In this document: in pieces, positions 1 to 9,523 of the stretch
How positions within the stretch are numbered: the stretch's first letter is position 1
Layout: each line of letters opens with the position of its first letter
Assembly: GCA_036268995.1 (NCBI GenBank)
Contig: DATATB010000062.1
Coordinates: 1 to 64,000 of the forward strand
DNA length: 64,000 bases
Reading direction: 5' to 3'
DNA from: DATATB01 sp036268995
GTDB lineage: Bacteria; Planctomycetota; Planctomycetia; Pirellulales; PNKZ01
Notes under the pieces: model-generated
What the model was told of the DNA's origin: nothing
The model's input: the letters and a program-made list of their open reading frames with translations, nothing else
Databases searched by the model: none
Translations under genes and position numbers: made by a program

Positions 1-516
1 AGCGTCCGTGATCTGGGTCTGGGCCAAATGCAGCTTTTTCAAGTGCGTCAGCGGCGCGAGATTGGCTAAGCCGGCGTCAGTGATCGGGCAGGCGATCAAA
101 GACAAATCTTCGAGCGTAGCCAGCTTTTTGAGATGAGCCGAACCGGCAACGGTGGTGCCCGCACCATACAGGTTCAACGTGCGAAGGTGCCTGGCGCGGG
201 TCAAATGGCGGAGAACATCATCGCCGGGCTGGTGGTGAGTGAAGTCCACCTCGACGACCGTTGCGAAGGGATCGGAGCCCAGCAGTAATTGGACGATCCG
301 CGAACGCAGTGATCGTGGAAGCGTTTCGTCGCGAACGAGCTTTCCACCGGCCGTCTGGACGGCGTCTGCGGCCGCACGGGATTCGCGAAGGCGGTCATGC
401 TCAAGCTTCAGAGTCAGCCCGATACCGACCGCTGTCATCAGCAATAAAGCGGTCGACAGACTGAAAGTCAGAAATCGTCGCTTGCCGCTCGCCCGTCGTT
501 GCTCGGCCTCGACCAT
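1..516 (-). CDS. Leucine-rich-repeat membrane protein, 3' end outside window
   Basis: The frame runs off the left edge, so only the first 172 residues are visible. An ATG at 514-516 is preceded by a GGAGAG-type ribosome site. The protein opens with a short basic segment, then one hydrophobic helix at about residues 18-37, then a charged stretch. From about residue 110 it has repeats of the pattern HLxxLxLxxxxIxDAGLANLxxLTxLKKLxL, which is the planctomycete LRR consensus. The likely topology is a membrane-anchored protein with an extracytoplasmic LRR domain, probably for binding. The partner and role cannot be read from the sequence. It lies 98 bases downstream of, and on the same strand as, the outer-membrane barrel gene, so the two may be co-transcribed. 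Confidence 0.8.
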   Translation of the reverse strand, partial: MVEAEQRRASGKRRFLTFSLSTALLLMTAVGIGLTLKLEHDRLRESRAAADAVQTAGGKLVRDETLPRSLRSRIVQLLLGSDPFATVVEVDFTHHQPGDDVLRHLTRARHLRTLNLYGAGTTVAGSAHLKKLATLEDLSLIACPITDAGLANLAPLTHLKKLHLAQTQITDA

Positions 517-614
517 ACGTTCGCCCTCTCCGTAATGCCCGCATTCTGGCCGGCCACATGATTATGGTGCAGGGTGAGGACGAGAGCGAGGAAAGTTGCG
601 GAAGACTAGCGGAC

Positions 615-1625
615 CTAAAAAACTTGGATCAGCACAAACGTCAGCCGGTCGTCGAAGGGCAGGGGGCCGGCGAGGGGGATTTCGTAGCCGGCCAGGAAGA
701 AGATGTTGTGGCCGAGGTGCGTGCGAATGCCGGGCGTGAGACTCACGAACGTGTGCGGGTCGCCCAGGTTGTTGCGCATCACGAAGGCCAGCGACCAGGC
801 GAGATCGCCCAGCGGGGCGGCGTTGTGCGGCGTGATGAACCGGCCCAGGGCCGCCTGCGAGACCAACGCCGAGGGGGGCATCGTTTCGTTGGTAGCCACG
901 TCGACGCCCAGCCCGCCGCGAGCGACGAATCCGCCGCCAATGTCGCGCCATAGTTGCCACTGCGGAAAGATGCGCGTTTGCCCGGAGCCGGTCGCCAGGT
1001 CGCCAGTCCCAAAGCGGACGCCCAGTCCCGCCGAGATGGACAGGTCCTGCGTCTCGTGCAGCATCACCTTGGGAAACAGGTTAAGATCGCCGAACGAGGT
1101 CTTGCCGGGCACGCCGTCGGCCGTTTGCAAAATCGACACCAGTGGCACGTCGACCGAAATCCACAGCCGCCGGCTCAAGGGGCTCTGGAATTGAAAGACG
1201 CCCAACTGCCCGTCCTGGCCGTCGACGACGTGCTTGGTTGTCACGTAATCGAGAATGAAATTCCGATTGAAGTGGCCATCGGCGGCGTTGACCCAGCCCT
1301 GACGCGGAGCACCGCCCGAGCCCGACGGCGGCGAAAGCCACGGCTCGTCCCAGCCTTCGGTCAGTAGCGTGTCGATCGGCAGCGGAGTCCAAGGCCGCTG
1401 CTGCCCGCTGCCCACGATCGACTGCCAGATGACATCCAGCGGCCCGGCGGCGTCGATTGATTTCGCCGGCTCAAGCGGCTCCCAATCGCTGGCCGCAAAT
1501 TCTTGCGCTGCCGCCGGTGCTGCCAGCGCCCAGCAACTCATGTTCGTCAGGCAGACGACCAGGGCCAGGACCCAGCACGGCCTTGCCGGACGCGATTGCA
1601 AATGCCTCGCTTCGCTGGCAGTCAT
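615..1625 (-). CDS. Outer-membrane beta-barrel protein, function unknown
   Basis: This is a 336-residue protein with a signal peptide (hydrophobic core near residues 17-35, then a run ending APAAAQEF). The body has alternating amphipathic strands rich in Gly, aromatic residues and turns. The chain ends in ...LIQVF, and a C-terminal phenylalanine is the usual signal for BAM-dependent barrel insertion. The pattern resembles the transporter/phenol-degradation MetA-like barrel families common in planctomycetes, but I cannot assign a substrate. An in-frame ATG exists upstream at 1668-1670. I prefer 1623-1625 because it puts the signal peptide at the very N-terminus. Confidence 0.75.
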   Translation of the reverse strand: MTASEARHLQSRPARPCWVLALVVCLTNMSCWALAAPAAAQEFAASDWEPLEPAKSIDAAGPLDVIWQSIVGSGQQRPWTPLPIDTLLTEGWDEPWLSPPSGSGGAPRQGWVNAADGHFNRNFILDYVTTKHVVDGQDGQLGVFQFQSPLSRRLWISVDVPLVSILQTADGVPGKTSFGDLNLFPKVMLHETQDLSISAGLGVRFGTGDLATGSGQTRIFPQWQLWRDIGGGFVARGGLGVDVATNETMPPSALVSQAALGRFITPHNAAPLGDLAWSLAFVMRNNLGDPHTFVSLTPGIRTHLGHNIFFLAGYEIPLAGPLPFDDRLTFVLIQVF

Positions 1626-1879
1626 GGCAAGTGAACATCGTTTGGCATCGGAAAGAGAGCGGCCCGTCAACTCTTATCGGGGAGCGCTGAGAACACGCTT
1701 GATGAAAGCGCCGCATCGATCGACTCCGCATCGTGATCGTGCGCAGGAATTGGAGTGTTTACCCCGAGGCGCGTTCCTAACAACCCGCATAGTTCCAAAT
1801 CCGCGCTCGATGGCTGACCACTCGCGGGCAGTCGGCCGATCTTGCAATCAGCACCGGGCACCGCGTGATCGCCTTGCGA

Positions 1880-1895
1880 GCTAACGTTGGTTAGC
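1880..1895. repeat. Short perfect inverted repeat upstream of the chemosensory operon
   Basis: GCTAAC-GTTG-GTTAGC, six-base arms with a four-base loop, lies about 35 bases before the chosen cheW start. It could be an operator or a small hairpin in the 5' leader. No clear sigma-70 promoter was found next to it in 1671-1929, which otherwise holds no gene that I can support. Confidence 0.4.
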
Positions 1896-1929
1896 GGCCG
1901 TGATTGCTCGACACGAAGTGGAACGAACC

Positions 1930-2475
1930 ATGCGCGTAGCTGAATCGATACGAGGTGTGCATAGCCGCGTGAATCAACCGTCGCGCGCCGGGCGAAAAGT
2001 GCTGATCTTTCGACTGAGCGGCCAGGCCTATGGGATTTCCGTGCTTCGCGTGAGAGAAATCCTGCCCATGCCGCTGCTCGAGCACGCACCCGGCCTGCCG
2101 CCGGTGCTGGCCGGCTTCGTCAACCTGGGTGGCGAGGCAATTCCCGTCGTGAATCTTGCCCGGCTGTTCGCAGTGGCCGAGCAGTCAACGACGCGTTACA
2201 CGCCCCTGGTGATTCTGCACTACGGCGATGGGGCGCTGGCGCTGCTGGTCGATTCCGTGCAGGGCGTGGTGCGGCTGCACGACGAGGAGCTGGTGCCGTT
2301 TTCCGACAATCTCTGCCTCAACAGTTGTGCCGAAGGCCTGGCAACGGTCGGCGAAATCAGCTTCGTGCTGCTGGCCGACGACAGGCTGTTGCGCGAGCAG
2401 GAGCAGCGCCGCATCGAGGAATTGGCGGCGATCGAACAAGCACGTCTCGACGGGCTGCGGGAGACATCGTCATGA
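1930..2475 (+). CDS. cheW: CheW-like coupling protein (WspB position)
   Basis: This is a 181-residue CheW domain protein. Visible hallmarks are VLIFRLSGQAYGISVLRVREIL at the domain start, the loop GFVNLGGEAIPVVNLARLF, and a C-terminal charged helix. CheW couples the receptor to the CheA kinase at the membrane array. The ATG at 1930 is chosen over an in-frame GTG at 1900 because the conserved domain begins 30 residues later either way and the ATG is preceded by a purine-rich GTGGAAC. The stop overlaps the start of cheR (ATGA), which indicates translational coupling in a seven-gene operon. Confidence 0.9.
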   Translation: MRVAESIRGVHSRVNQPSRAGRKVLIFRLSGQAYGISVLRVREILPMPLLEHAPGLPPVLAGFVNLGGEAIPVVNLARLFAVAEQSTTRYTPLVILHYGDGALALLVDSVQGVVRLHDEELVPFSDNLCLNSCAEGLATVGEISFVLLADDRLLREQEQRRIEELAAIEQARLDGLRETSS

Positions 2476-3926
2476 AGTTGCTGGGCCAAACGGCGCGCGA
2501 AGTCAGCAGCGACCCGGTCTACGCCGAGCTGAAACGGCACCTGGTCGACATGACCGGCCTGGCGTACTACCTGGACAAGGACGTCGAACTTGCCTCGCAC
2601 GTCGGCCGCCGGCTCGACGCGCTGGGGATTGCGGATTGCGGCAGCTATCTGGAGATGTTGCTCGGCCCATGCTCCGGCCCGGCAGAGCTGGACGAGCTGA
2701 CCACGAGCCTGACCAATGGCGAAACTTTTTTCTTTCGGCACCAGGAGTTGTTCGACGCGCTCGGCCGCCAGGTGATTCCCGAAATCATCGAGCGCAATCG
2801 CGACCAGCGCCGACTGCGGATTTGGAGCGCGGGCTGTGCCAATGGCGCCGAACCGTACTCGCTGTCGATTCTGCTCGAGCGGGCCTTCGGGCCGCAACTC
2901 GCGGGCTGGGACGTCACGATCGTGGGCACGGATATCAATCGCGACTTCCTGGTCCAGGCCCAGCGCGGCGAGTTCAGCGACTGGTCGTTGCGATCGATGG
3001 CCGACGACTTGCAGGCGTCGTGCTTTCGCCGATCGGGTAATACCTGGACGATCGACGACGCGTATCGGCGCGGCGTGCTGTTTCGCTATCACAACCTGGT
3101 GCAACATCCGTTTCCGGCCTTGATCAACGAGCTGTCGGCCTTCGACCTGATTCTGTGCCGCAACGTGATGATTTATTTCGCGCCGCCGATTATCCAGCGG
3201 CTGGTGGGGCAGTTTCACGACTGTCTCGTGCCCGGCGGCTGGTTCGCGGTCGGACCGGCCGAGCCGAACGTCGGACTGTTTCGCGCGTTCGAAACGGTCA
3301 ATGCCGCCGGTGCGGTGTTGTATCGCCGCCGGCAGCAGCCGACCGCACCAAACATCGCTTGGTTCCAAGCATCGCCGGCCGGCGCGCTGCCCGCCGTGGC
3401 CAAAACCGAGTCGGGGTCGCGAATTCTGGCCAGGCTGCCGCGTGACAAAGCTACGCTTGCGACGGGTGCCCGTCGCCGCCAGTCGATGCCCGCCGCCGCG
3501 GCGCGCCGCGAGCCGGATTCGGCCATCGGACAGGCGCTGGCCGACGCGCGTCAAATGTTGAATCTCGGCCAGTCCGCAGCGGCGGCCGATTGCTGCCAGA
3601 AGCTCATGACCGTGGAGTGGATGAACCCGCTGGTGCATTTTTACAACGCGCTGGTTGCCGAGCACCGCGGGCAGCACGGCGAGACGGAACAGGCATTGCG
3701 CCGGGCCATCTATCTGGACCGCGACTTTGTCCTGGCCCACTACCAACTGGGGCTCGTGCTGCTGCGCAAACACGATGTCCGCGGCGCTCAGCGATCGTTT
3801 CGCAATGTGCTGGCGCTGCTCGAGCGGCGCGATGCGGCCGAACGGTTTCCCGATGCCGACGGGCTCTCTGTCGAGACTTTGCGGCAACTGGCCGACATGC
3901 AACTGGAGATTCTCAATTGCACCTGA
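2472..3926 (+). CDS. cheR: CheR methyltransferase with C-terminal TPR domain (WspC-like)
   Basis: This is a 484-residue SAM-dependent glutamate methyltransferase acting on the chemoreceptor. The N-terminal CheR helical domain includes SLTNGETFFFRH. The catalytic domain has the SAM motif SAGCANGAEPYS near residue 120 and the CRNVMIYF motif near residue 240. After a Pro/Ala-rich linker the last ~130 residues form TPR-type helices (FYNALVAEHRGQHGETEQAL, then YLDRDFVLAHYQLGLVLLRK). A CheR-TPR fusion is the architecture of WspC and FrzF. Soluble chemotaxis CheR lacks the TPR part. It overlaps cheW by four bases and is followed two bases later by the second cheW. Confidence 0.93.
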   Translation: MKLLGQTAREVSSDPVYAELKRHLVDMTGLAYYLDKDVELASHVGRRLDALGIADCGSYLEMLLGPCSGPAELDELTTSLTNGETFFFRHQELFDALGRQVIPEIIERNRDQRRLRIWSAGCANGAEPYSLSILLERAFGPQLAGWDVTIVGTDINRDFLVQAQRGEFSDWSLRSMADDLQASCFRRSGNTWTIDDAYRRGVLFRYHNLVQHPFPALINELSAFDLILCRNVMIYFAPPIIQRLVGQFHDCLVPGGWFAVGPAEPNVGLFRAFETVNAAGAVLYRRRQQPTAPNIAWFQASPAGALPAVAKTESGSRILARLPRDKATLATGARRRQSMPAAAARREPDSAIGQALADARQMLNLGQSAAAADCCQKLMTVEWMNPLVHFYNALVAEHRGQHGETEQALRRAIYLDRDFVLAHYQLGLVLLRKHDVRGAQRSFRNVLALLERRDAAERFPDADGLSVETLRQLADMQLEILNCT

Positions 3927-3928
3927 AC

Positions 3929-4525
3929 ATGCGACCGAGCATCGATTGGGAACAAGTGAAAAGCCGGCTCCGCGAGAGCCAGGCCTGGGCCGATGCAACG
4001 CGCTCGGAAGCCGAACTCGCCGAACTTGCGGACATTTACCGCGAGCGTGCGCGACAACTGGCGACGCGCTCGACCATCGACAGCACGCAGGACGGCTGGC
4101 CGGCGCTCGTGTTTACCGTTGGCGGCGAACGGTTGTGCATTGCCACCCGATCGCTGGTCGAGGTGCTGCCCTATGCTCGGTGCTCTGCGATTGCCGGCGC
4201 CCGAGCAGAGTTGCTGGGCGCCATCAACGTTCGCGGGCACATTTGCTCGGTTCTGGATCTGGCCCGCATCCTCGAGCTGCCCGTCGAGGGCGAACGTGCG
4301 CCCGGCTATATCGTGCTGATGCGCAGCGCCGCGGTCGAAGTGGGCCTGCGCGTCGACAGCGTGCAGCAGATCGAAACGATCGTGCGCGGTGAGCTCGATT
4401 GCCTGGGCGGCGAGCTTGCCGCCTGGTCGTCGCAATATTTGCTGGGCCGCACGCCGGGCGGCGTCGGCGTGCTGAACATCGAAGCCGTGTGTTCGCATCC
4501 CGTGTTTGTTGCAGCCGAGGCTTGA
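3929..4525 (+). CDS. cheW: Second CheW-like coupling protein (WspD position)
   Basis: This is a 198-residue protein. An N-terminal extension of about 45 residues rich in Glu/Arg (ELAELADIYRERARQLA) precedes a CheW domain with LVFTVGGERLCIATRSLVEVLP and LLGAINVRGHICSVLDLARIL. The presence of two CheW genes flanking a cheR-TPR gene is the wspB-C-D arrangement. The ATG at 3929 is two bases after the cheR stop. An in-frame TTG twelve bases upstream is possible. The paralogue probably docks the receptor to CheA together with the first CheW, but which partner each prefers cannot be told from sequence. Confidence 0.9.
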   Translation: MRPSIDWEQVKSRLRESQAWADATRSEAELAELADIYRERARQLATRSTIDSTQDGWPALVFTVGGERLCIATRSLVEVLPYARCSAIAGARAELLGAINVRGHICSVLDLARILELPVEGERAPGYIVLMRSAAVEVGLRVDSVQQIETIVRGELDCLGGELAAWSSQYLLGRTPGGVGVLNIEAVCSHPVFVAAEA

Positions 4526-4588
4526 GACCGGCTGAAAAATAATTTCTTGCAACGCGTTCAATCAAAACAGTCCGAAAGGATCACTAAC

Positions 4589-6196
4589 ATGAAATTTACT
4601 GTCGGCGTCCGCATCCTGCTGGGCTTCGGCCTCGCACTGTTGATCTTGGCCATCGTGGGCGGCGTCTCATACCGCAGCACCATTTCGCTGATCGATAACG
4701 CGGAATGGGTGGCACACAGCCACCGCGTGCTCGAATCGCTGGAGAACGTGATTGCCCAGGTCACGAATGCCGAAACGGGACAACGCGGGTTCCTGCTGAC
4801 CGGGATGGAGCGGTACCTCGAGCCGTACCACGTGGCGACCGAAGGGCTGGACGCCAAGATGGCCGACCTGCGCCGCATGACCTCCGACAATCCCGACCAG
4901 CAGCATCGCCTCGATCTGCTGGCGCCGCTGATCGCCGGTAAATTTGCCGAGTTGCAGCAGACGATCAGCTTGCGGAAGGAAAAGAGCCCGGAGGCCGCCC
5001 TGGAGGTCGTCTTGACCGATCGGGGCAAGCAACTCATGGACGGCATTCGCAAGATCGTGGCCGAAATGCAGAACGAAGAGAACAAGCTGTTGAAGTTGCG
5101 GGCCGACGAATCCAAGAGCAGCGCGCAGGCGACGACTTCCACGATCCTGTTCGGCAGCCTGGCGGCCTTTGTGCTCGTGGGAGTTTCCAGCGTGCTCATC
5201 CAGCGGTCGATCACGATGCCGTTGGGACGCTTCGTCGAGTTCGTCGATCGGGTCGGCAAGGGCGATCTCACGCAGCAGGCCACGATCACCAGTCGCGACG
5301 AAGTCGGGCGGCTCGGCGAGGGCATCAACGAAATGGTCGTCGGGCTCAAGGGCATGAGCGGCCAGATCATGAGCGTCAGCGAGCGGATGAACGCCGCGGC
5401 CGCCGAGATCCTGGCCTCGACCCAGCAGCAAGCAACCGGCACCAAGGAGCAAGCGGCCACCATCCAGCAGATCACCGCCACGATGGAAGAAGTGCGGCAG
5501 TCGGGCGTGCAAATCTCGGAACGCGCCAAGCAGGTCACCGCCACGGCCGAGGCCACCGCGACGATCACCGTGACGGGCCTCAGCACCGTGCAGGAAGCCA
5601 ATCACACGATGGAAGCCATCCGCCAGCAGGTGGAAGAGGTGGCCGAGAACGTGGTGTCGCTCAGCGAAAAAACGCAGGCCGTCGGCGAGATCATCGCCAC
5701 GGTCAACGATATCGCCGAACGCTCGAATCTCCTGGCCCTCAACGCGGCCATCGAAGCGGCCGCCGCCGGCGACCAGGGGAGCCGGTTTTCCGTCGTGGCC
5801 AACGAAATCAAGAACCTGGCCGACCAGGCCAAGGAATCGACCGTGCAGGTCCGCACGATTCTGGGCGACATTCAGAAACGCATCAACAGCTCTGTGATGC
5901 TCACCGAAGAAGCGGTGAAACGCACCGAAACCGGCAAGCAGCAGGCCGACGTCACGGAAGACACGATACGCCGCATGGCCGACACCACGCAGGAAAGCGT
6001 GCAGGCCTTTCAGCAGATTATCAGCGCCACGTGCCAACAGCAGATCGGCTTCGAGCAGGTGACCCAAGGCATGCAGGATATCGGCCAGGCCGCGTCGCAA
6101 ACGGCCGCCGGTACTGTGCAATTGGAAAAAGCCGTGGCCAGTCTCAACGCGCAGAGTCATCAATTGCGCGAAGCCGTCGGAAGGTACCAGATCTGA
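4589..6196 (+). CDS. Methyl-accepting receptor with CHASE3-type sensor (WspA position)
   Basis: This is a 535-residue receptor. TM1 is at about residues 8-30. A periplasmic helical bundle from about 35 to 185 has the NAETGQRGFLLTGMERYLEPY motif typical of CHASE3, and TM2 follows near 190-212. Next come HAMP and a long cytoplasmic coiled coil. The signalling tip reads ERSNLLALNAAIEAAAAGDQ, close to the universal hairpin. No C-terminal NWETF-like tether is present; it ends REAVGRYQI, so CheR and CheB would have to be recruited another way, possibly by the CheR TPR domain. A GAAAGGA ribosome site at 4574-4580 supports the start. The stop overlaps the next start as TGATG. Confidence 0.93.
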   Translation: MKFTVGVRILLGFGLALLILAIVGGVSYRSTISLIDNAEWVAHSHRVLESLENVIAQVTNAETGQRGFLLTGMERYLEPYHVATEGLDAKMADLRRMTSDNPDQQHRLDLLAPLIAGKFAELQQTISLRKEKSPEAALEVVLTDRGKQLMDGIRKIVAEMQNEENKLLKLRADESKSSAQATTSTILFGSLAAFVLVGVSSVLIQRSITMPLGRFVEFVDRVGKGDLTQQATITSRDEVGRLGEGINEMVVGLKGMSGQIMSVSERMNAAAAEILASTQQQATGTKEQAATIQQITATMEEVRQSGVQISERAKQVTATAEATATITVTGLSTVQEANHTMEAIRQQVEEVAENVVSLSEKTQAVGEIIATVNDIAERSNLLALNAAIEAAAAGDQGSRFSVVANEIKNLADQAKESTVQVRTILGDIQKRINSSVMLTEEAVKRTETGKQQADVTEDTIRRMADTTQESVQAFQQIISATCQQQIGFEQVTQGMQDIGQAASQTAAGTVQLEKAVASLNAQSHQLREAVGRYQI

Positions 6197-8415
6197 TGGA
6201 CATCAACCAACAACTGCTCTCCGCCTTCAAGGTCGAGCACGTCGAACACCTCGAAGGCATCCGCTCGTGCCTGGCTCAGTGGCAACAGGACGGGGGCACG
6301 CCCGACGTCAACGAAGCCTTTCGCCGCGCGCACAGCCTCAAAGGGGCCGCGCGCGTCACGGGCCTGTTGCCGATCGAAGCGCTCGCCCATCAACTGGAAA
6401 GCCTGTTTGCGGCCCTGCGTGCCAAGCCGCAGCCGATCGACGGCGAGGTCCTGCACGCCGTCCGCGCGGCGCTCGATACGATCGAAGACGCGGCTTCCGC
6501 GCTGTTGGCAGGCCGCCAGCCTCCCGATGCCAGCCAGCTCCTGGCGGAGCTGAACGCGCTGCTGGCGGGCGAATCCGCGCCGCAGCCTCGCCCGCAGCGA
6601 GAAGCCGGACCGATCGCGACTCGTGTTGCCGGACCGAAAGCGGCCACGCATGCCGCCGCGGTCCAGGCTCCGGAAACCGTGCGGCTGAGCACCGAGAATC
6701 TCGATCGGCTTTTGCTCTCGACCAGCCAGTTGCTGACCGAGAGTCTGAAGCAGGATTCGCTGGCCCGGGAACTGGGCGCCATTCAGCAGCAACTGGCCGT
6801 GGTGCAGCGCGAGTGGGAGTCGCTTAAGCGGACGACGGCCGGCCCCCTGCGCCGGCTGAGCGATTCGCCGGAGCTTTCTGGGCTGGCCAGTTACATCGAC
6901 CTGGTCGAGCACGAATTCGGCGGCCTCACGCGGCGCATTCGGGGTGCGCGCCTGTTGCAGCAGAGATCCTCCTGGTCCGTGCGGCTGCTATCCGAGCAGT
7001 TGCAGGCCGACGTGCGCCACGCCCGGATGGTGCCGGCCGAAAGTGAGTTCCAGGTCTTTCGCAAAATGCTGCGCGACCTGGCCAGCGACCAGCAAAAGGA
7101 GTTGGAGTTTCGTGCCAGCGGGTTCGACGTGCTGGCCGATCGCATGGTGTTGCAGGCGCTCAAAGATCCGTTGATGCACGTGTTGCGAAACGCGGTGACC
7201 CACGGGATCGAATCGCCCGAGGAGCGCAGCCGCCGTGGAAAATCGCCCGCCGGGCTGGTCACGCTCATCATCCGGACGGTGGGCAAACGCTTGACCATCG
7301 AGATCGAGGACGACGGTTGCGGCATCGACCTGGCCGGGATTGCGGAACTGGCGATCGAGCGTGGCATGCTCAGTTCGGCCGAGGCCGCCGGCAAATCGGC
7401 TTCCGAACTGACCGAGCTGCTGTTCCAGCCGGGCTTTTCCACGTCGCGCACGGTCACCGAGTTGGCAGGCCGGGGGATGGGGCTTTCGGCCGCTTACGAA
7501 GCGGTCAATCGGCTGCAAGGCCAGATCGAGCTGCGGCCGCGGGCCGAAGGCGGCACGTCGATACTGATCGCCATGCCACTGTCGATCTCGACGCACCGGC
7601 TGCTGCTGGTCGATTGCCGCGGCCAGACGCTGGCGATTCCCTTCTACGGCATCGAGGCCTTGCACCACGTCAAGGTGCAGGACGTGGAAAGCGTCGAAGG
7701 CATTCCGATGGCCGCGCTGGGAGGCCAGCTCACGCCGCTGGCCAGCCTGGCCGACTTGGTCGATGACAGCCATACCGGCGTCGACGTCGCGGCCCACACG
7801 TTGTGCCTGGCAGTGCTGCGCAGCAACTCGAAGCGCGTGGCCGTGGTTGTCGACGCCTTCGCCGCGGAGCAAAACGCGCTCATCCAGAACCTCGGGCCGC
7901 CGGCCGACACCATGCGATTGTATCTGGGCGGTATTCTGCTGGAAGATGGATCCGTGTCACCGGTATTGAACCCGGCCGAACTTGTCGACCGCTTCAAGCC
8001 TTCGAAAAAAACCGCGGTCGCGCGGCCGCAAGAGCCCGAGCACCCCCGGCAGACCGCGACCGTGCTGGTGGTCGACGACTCGTTCACCACGCGGACGCTC
8101 GAAACGAGCATCCTGGAGGCCAATGGATTTCGCGTGCGCGTGGCGGTCGACGGCATCGAGGCCCTCGAGCTGCTGCGCGCCGAGAAGATGGACCTGGTCA
8201 TCAGCGACATTCAAATGCCGCGGCTCGACGGCTTCGGGCTGTTGGAAGCGGTGAAACGCGACCCGCGGCTGGCGCGGATTCCGGTGATTATCGTCAGCTC
8301 GGTGGACGGCTCCGAGGATCAGGCGCGCGGGCTCCGGCTGGGGGCCGACGCCTACATCGTCAAACGCCGCTTCGATCACCAGGAACTGTTGAAAGTCGTG
8401 CGCCAGGTCCTGTGA
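6196..8415 (+). CDS. cheA: Hybrid CheA histidine kinase with C-terminal receiver (WspE-like)
   Basis: The protein has 739 residues. The Hpt domain at the N-terminus carries the phosphorylatable His46 in RRAHSLKGAA. Near 330-480 is the HATPase with the N-box VLRNAVTHGIE, the G1 box DDGCGID and the G2 box GRGMGLSA. A CheW-like domain follows. The chain ends in a receiver with Asp671 in VISDIQMPRLDG and the conserved Lys in YIVKRRF. CheA autophosphorylates on Hpt and passes the phosphate to response regulators. An attached receiver, as in WspE and FrzE, usually acts as a phosphate sink or relay. There is no P2 CheY-docking domain of normal size, only a short Pro/Ala linker. Confidence 0.95.
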   Translation: MDINQQLLSAFKVEHVEHLEGIRSCLAQWQQDGGTPDVNEAFRRAHSLKGAARVTGLLPIEALAHQLESLFAALRAKPQPIDGEVLHAVRAALDTIEDAASALLAGRQPPDASQLLAELNALLAGESAPQPRPQREAGPIATRVAGPKAATHAAAVQAPETVRLSTENLDRLLLSTSQLLTESLKQDSLARELGAIQQQLAVVQREWESLKRTTAGPLRRLSDSPELSGLASYIDLVEHEFGGLTRRIRGARLLQQRSSWSVRLLSEQLQADVRHARMVPAESEFQVFRKMLRDLASDQQKELEFRASGFDVLADRMVLQALKDPLMHVLRNAVTHGIESPEERSRRGKSPAGLVTLIIRTVGKRLTIEIEDDGCGIDLAGIAELAIERGMLSSAEAAGKSASELTELLFQPGFSTSRTVTELAGRGMGLSAAYEAVNRLQGQIELRPRAEGGTSILIAMPLSISTHRLLLVDCRGQTLAIPFYGIEALHHVKVQDVESVEGIPMAALGGQLTPLASLADLVDDSHTGVDVAAHTLCLAVLRSNSKRVAVVVDAFAAEQNALIQNLGPPADTMRLYLGGILLEDGSVSPVLNPAELVDRFKPSKKTAVARPQEPEHPRQTATVLVVDDSFTTRTLETSILEANGFRVRVAVDGIEALELLRAEKMDLVISDIQMPRLDGFGLLEAVKRDPRLARIPVIIVSSVDGSEDQARGLRLGADAYIVKRRFDHQELLKVVRQVL

Positions 8416-8471
8416 TCGGACGCAGTGCCGCCGTCGTTCGTTCGTCCCACGCCTATCGCCTTGAAGCAACT

Positions 8472-9521
8472 ATGAACAAAATCCGCGTCCTGATCGTCGA
8501 GGATTCGCAGGTGGTGCGCGCGCTGTTGCAACACGTGATCGCCAGGGATCCTCGCCTGGAAGTTGTCGGGGCGGTGGGCAGCGCCGAGGAAGCCCTGCGA
8601 ATCTTGCACAAGATTTCGCCCGACGTGGTCTCGATGGACGTGCGTCTGCCGGGCATGAACGGCCTGGAAGCCACCGAGCACATCATGCGCGACAAGCCGA
8701 CGCCCGTGGTCGTGGTCGCCGCGAGCGTGGCTGCGGATGATCTCAGCATCTCGACCAATGCCCTGCGCACCGGCGCGCTGGCCGTCGTGGAAAAGCCGGT
8801 GGGCATCAACCATCGCGACTACGAAGCCATGGCCGACCGGCTGTGTTCGCAACTGGCCGTGATGAGCCAGGTGAAAGTCGTGCGGCAACGCATTAGCCGG
8901 CGAGCGCGGCACAAGGTCGCCGACGGACCGCCGCCGCCCTGCGCAGGCAACTATGCCTTGGTCGGTATCGTGGCCTCGACCGGCGGACCGGCCGCCGTGC
9001 AAAAGCTGCTGGTCGCGCTGGGACCACGGTTTCCGCTGCCCATCGCGCTGGTGCAGCACATGAGCCCGGGGTTCCTGGACGGGTTCGTCTCCTGGCTGGC
9101 AGGCGCCTGTCCCCTGCGCGTCGTGGTCGCCGAGGAAGGCGGCAAACTGACGCCGGGCACCGTGTACCTCGCGCCGGCCGACCGGCACCTGCAACTCGAA
9201 AATGGCGCGTGGCACCTGGGCACCGGACATGCGGTCAGCTCGCAGCGGCCGTCCGGTTCGGTCTTATTTCGCTCGATGGCCCAAAATCTCGGCCCGCGAT
9301 CGTTGGGCATCTTGCTGACGGGCATGGGCGAAGATGGCGCGGCCGGCCTGAAGGATCTGTACGAGGCCGGCGGCTACACGATCGCCGAGCACGAGTCGAC
9401 CGCCATCGTTTATGGCATGCCGAAAGCCGCGGTGCGGCTGGGAGCCGTTTGCGAATCCTTGCCCTTGGATCGCATCGCTTCGCGGGTGGGGCAATTGTGT
9501 CCGATTTCACGGGAGCCGTAG
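8472..9521 (+). CDS. cheB: CheB protein-glutamate methylesterase (WspF position)
   Basis: This is a 349-residue two-domain enzyme that demethylates the receptor. The receiver has the phosphorylation site Asp56 in SMDVRLPGMNGLEAT. The C-terminal methylesterase has the catalytic triad: Ser169 in VASTGGPAA, His196 in LVQHMSPGF and the Asp in GMGEDGAAGL. In the Wsp system CheB/WspF removes methyl groups and dampens output. The gap from cheA (56 bases) is the longest within the operon, and the ribosome site before the ATG is weak. The gene ends two bases before the next ATG. Confidence 0.95.
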   Translation: MNKIRVLIVEDSQVVRALLQHVIARDPRLEVVGAVGSAEEALRILHKISPDVVSMDVRLPGMNGLEATEHIMRDKPTPVVVVAASVAADDLSISTNALRTGALAVVEKPVGINHRDYEAMADRLCSQLAVMSQVKVVRQRISRRARHKVADGPPPPCAGNYALVGIVASTGGPAAVQKLLVALGPRFPLPIALVQHMSPGFLDGFVSWLAGACPLRVVVAEEGGKLTPGTVYLAPADRHLQLENGAWHLGTGHAVSSQRPSGSVLFRSMAQNLGPRSLGILLTGMGEDGAAGLKDLYEAGGYTIAEHESTAIVYGMPKAAVRLGAVCESLPLDRIASRVGQLCPISREP

Positions 9522-9523
9522 TC

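Noticed and set aside
2220..3998. A 592-codon open frame antisense to cheW and cheR
   Set aside because: It overlaps two clearly conserved genes, has no recognisable domain or ribosome site, and is explained by third-position GC bias. The same holds for other long antisense frames opposite the MCP, cheA, DUF1549 and kinase genes.
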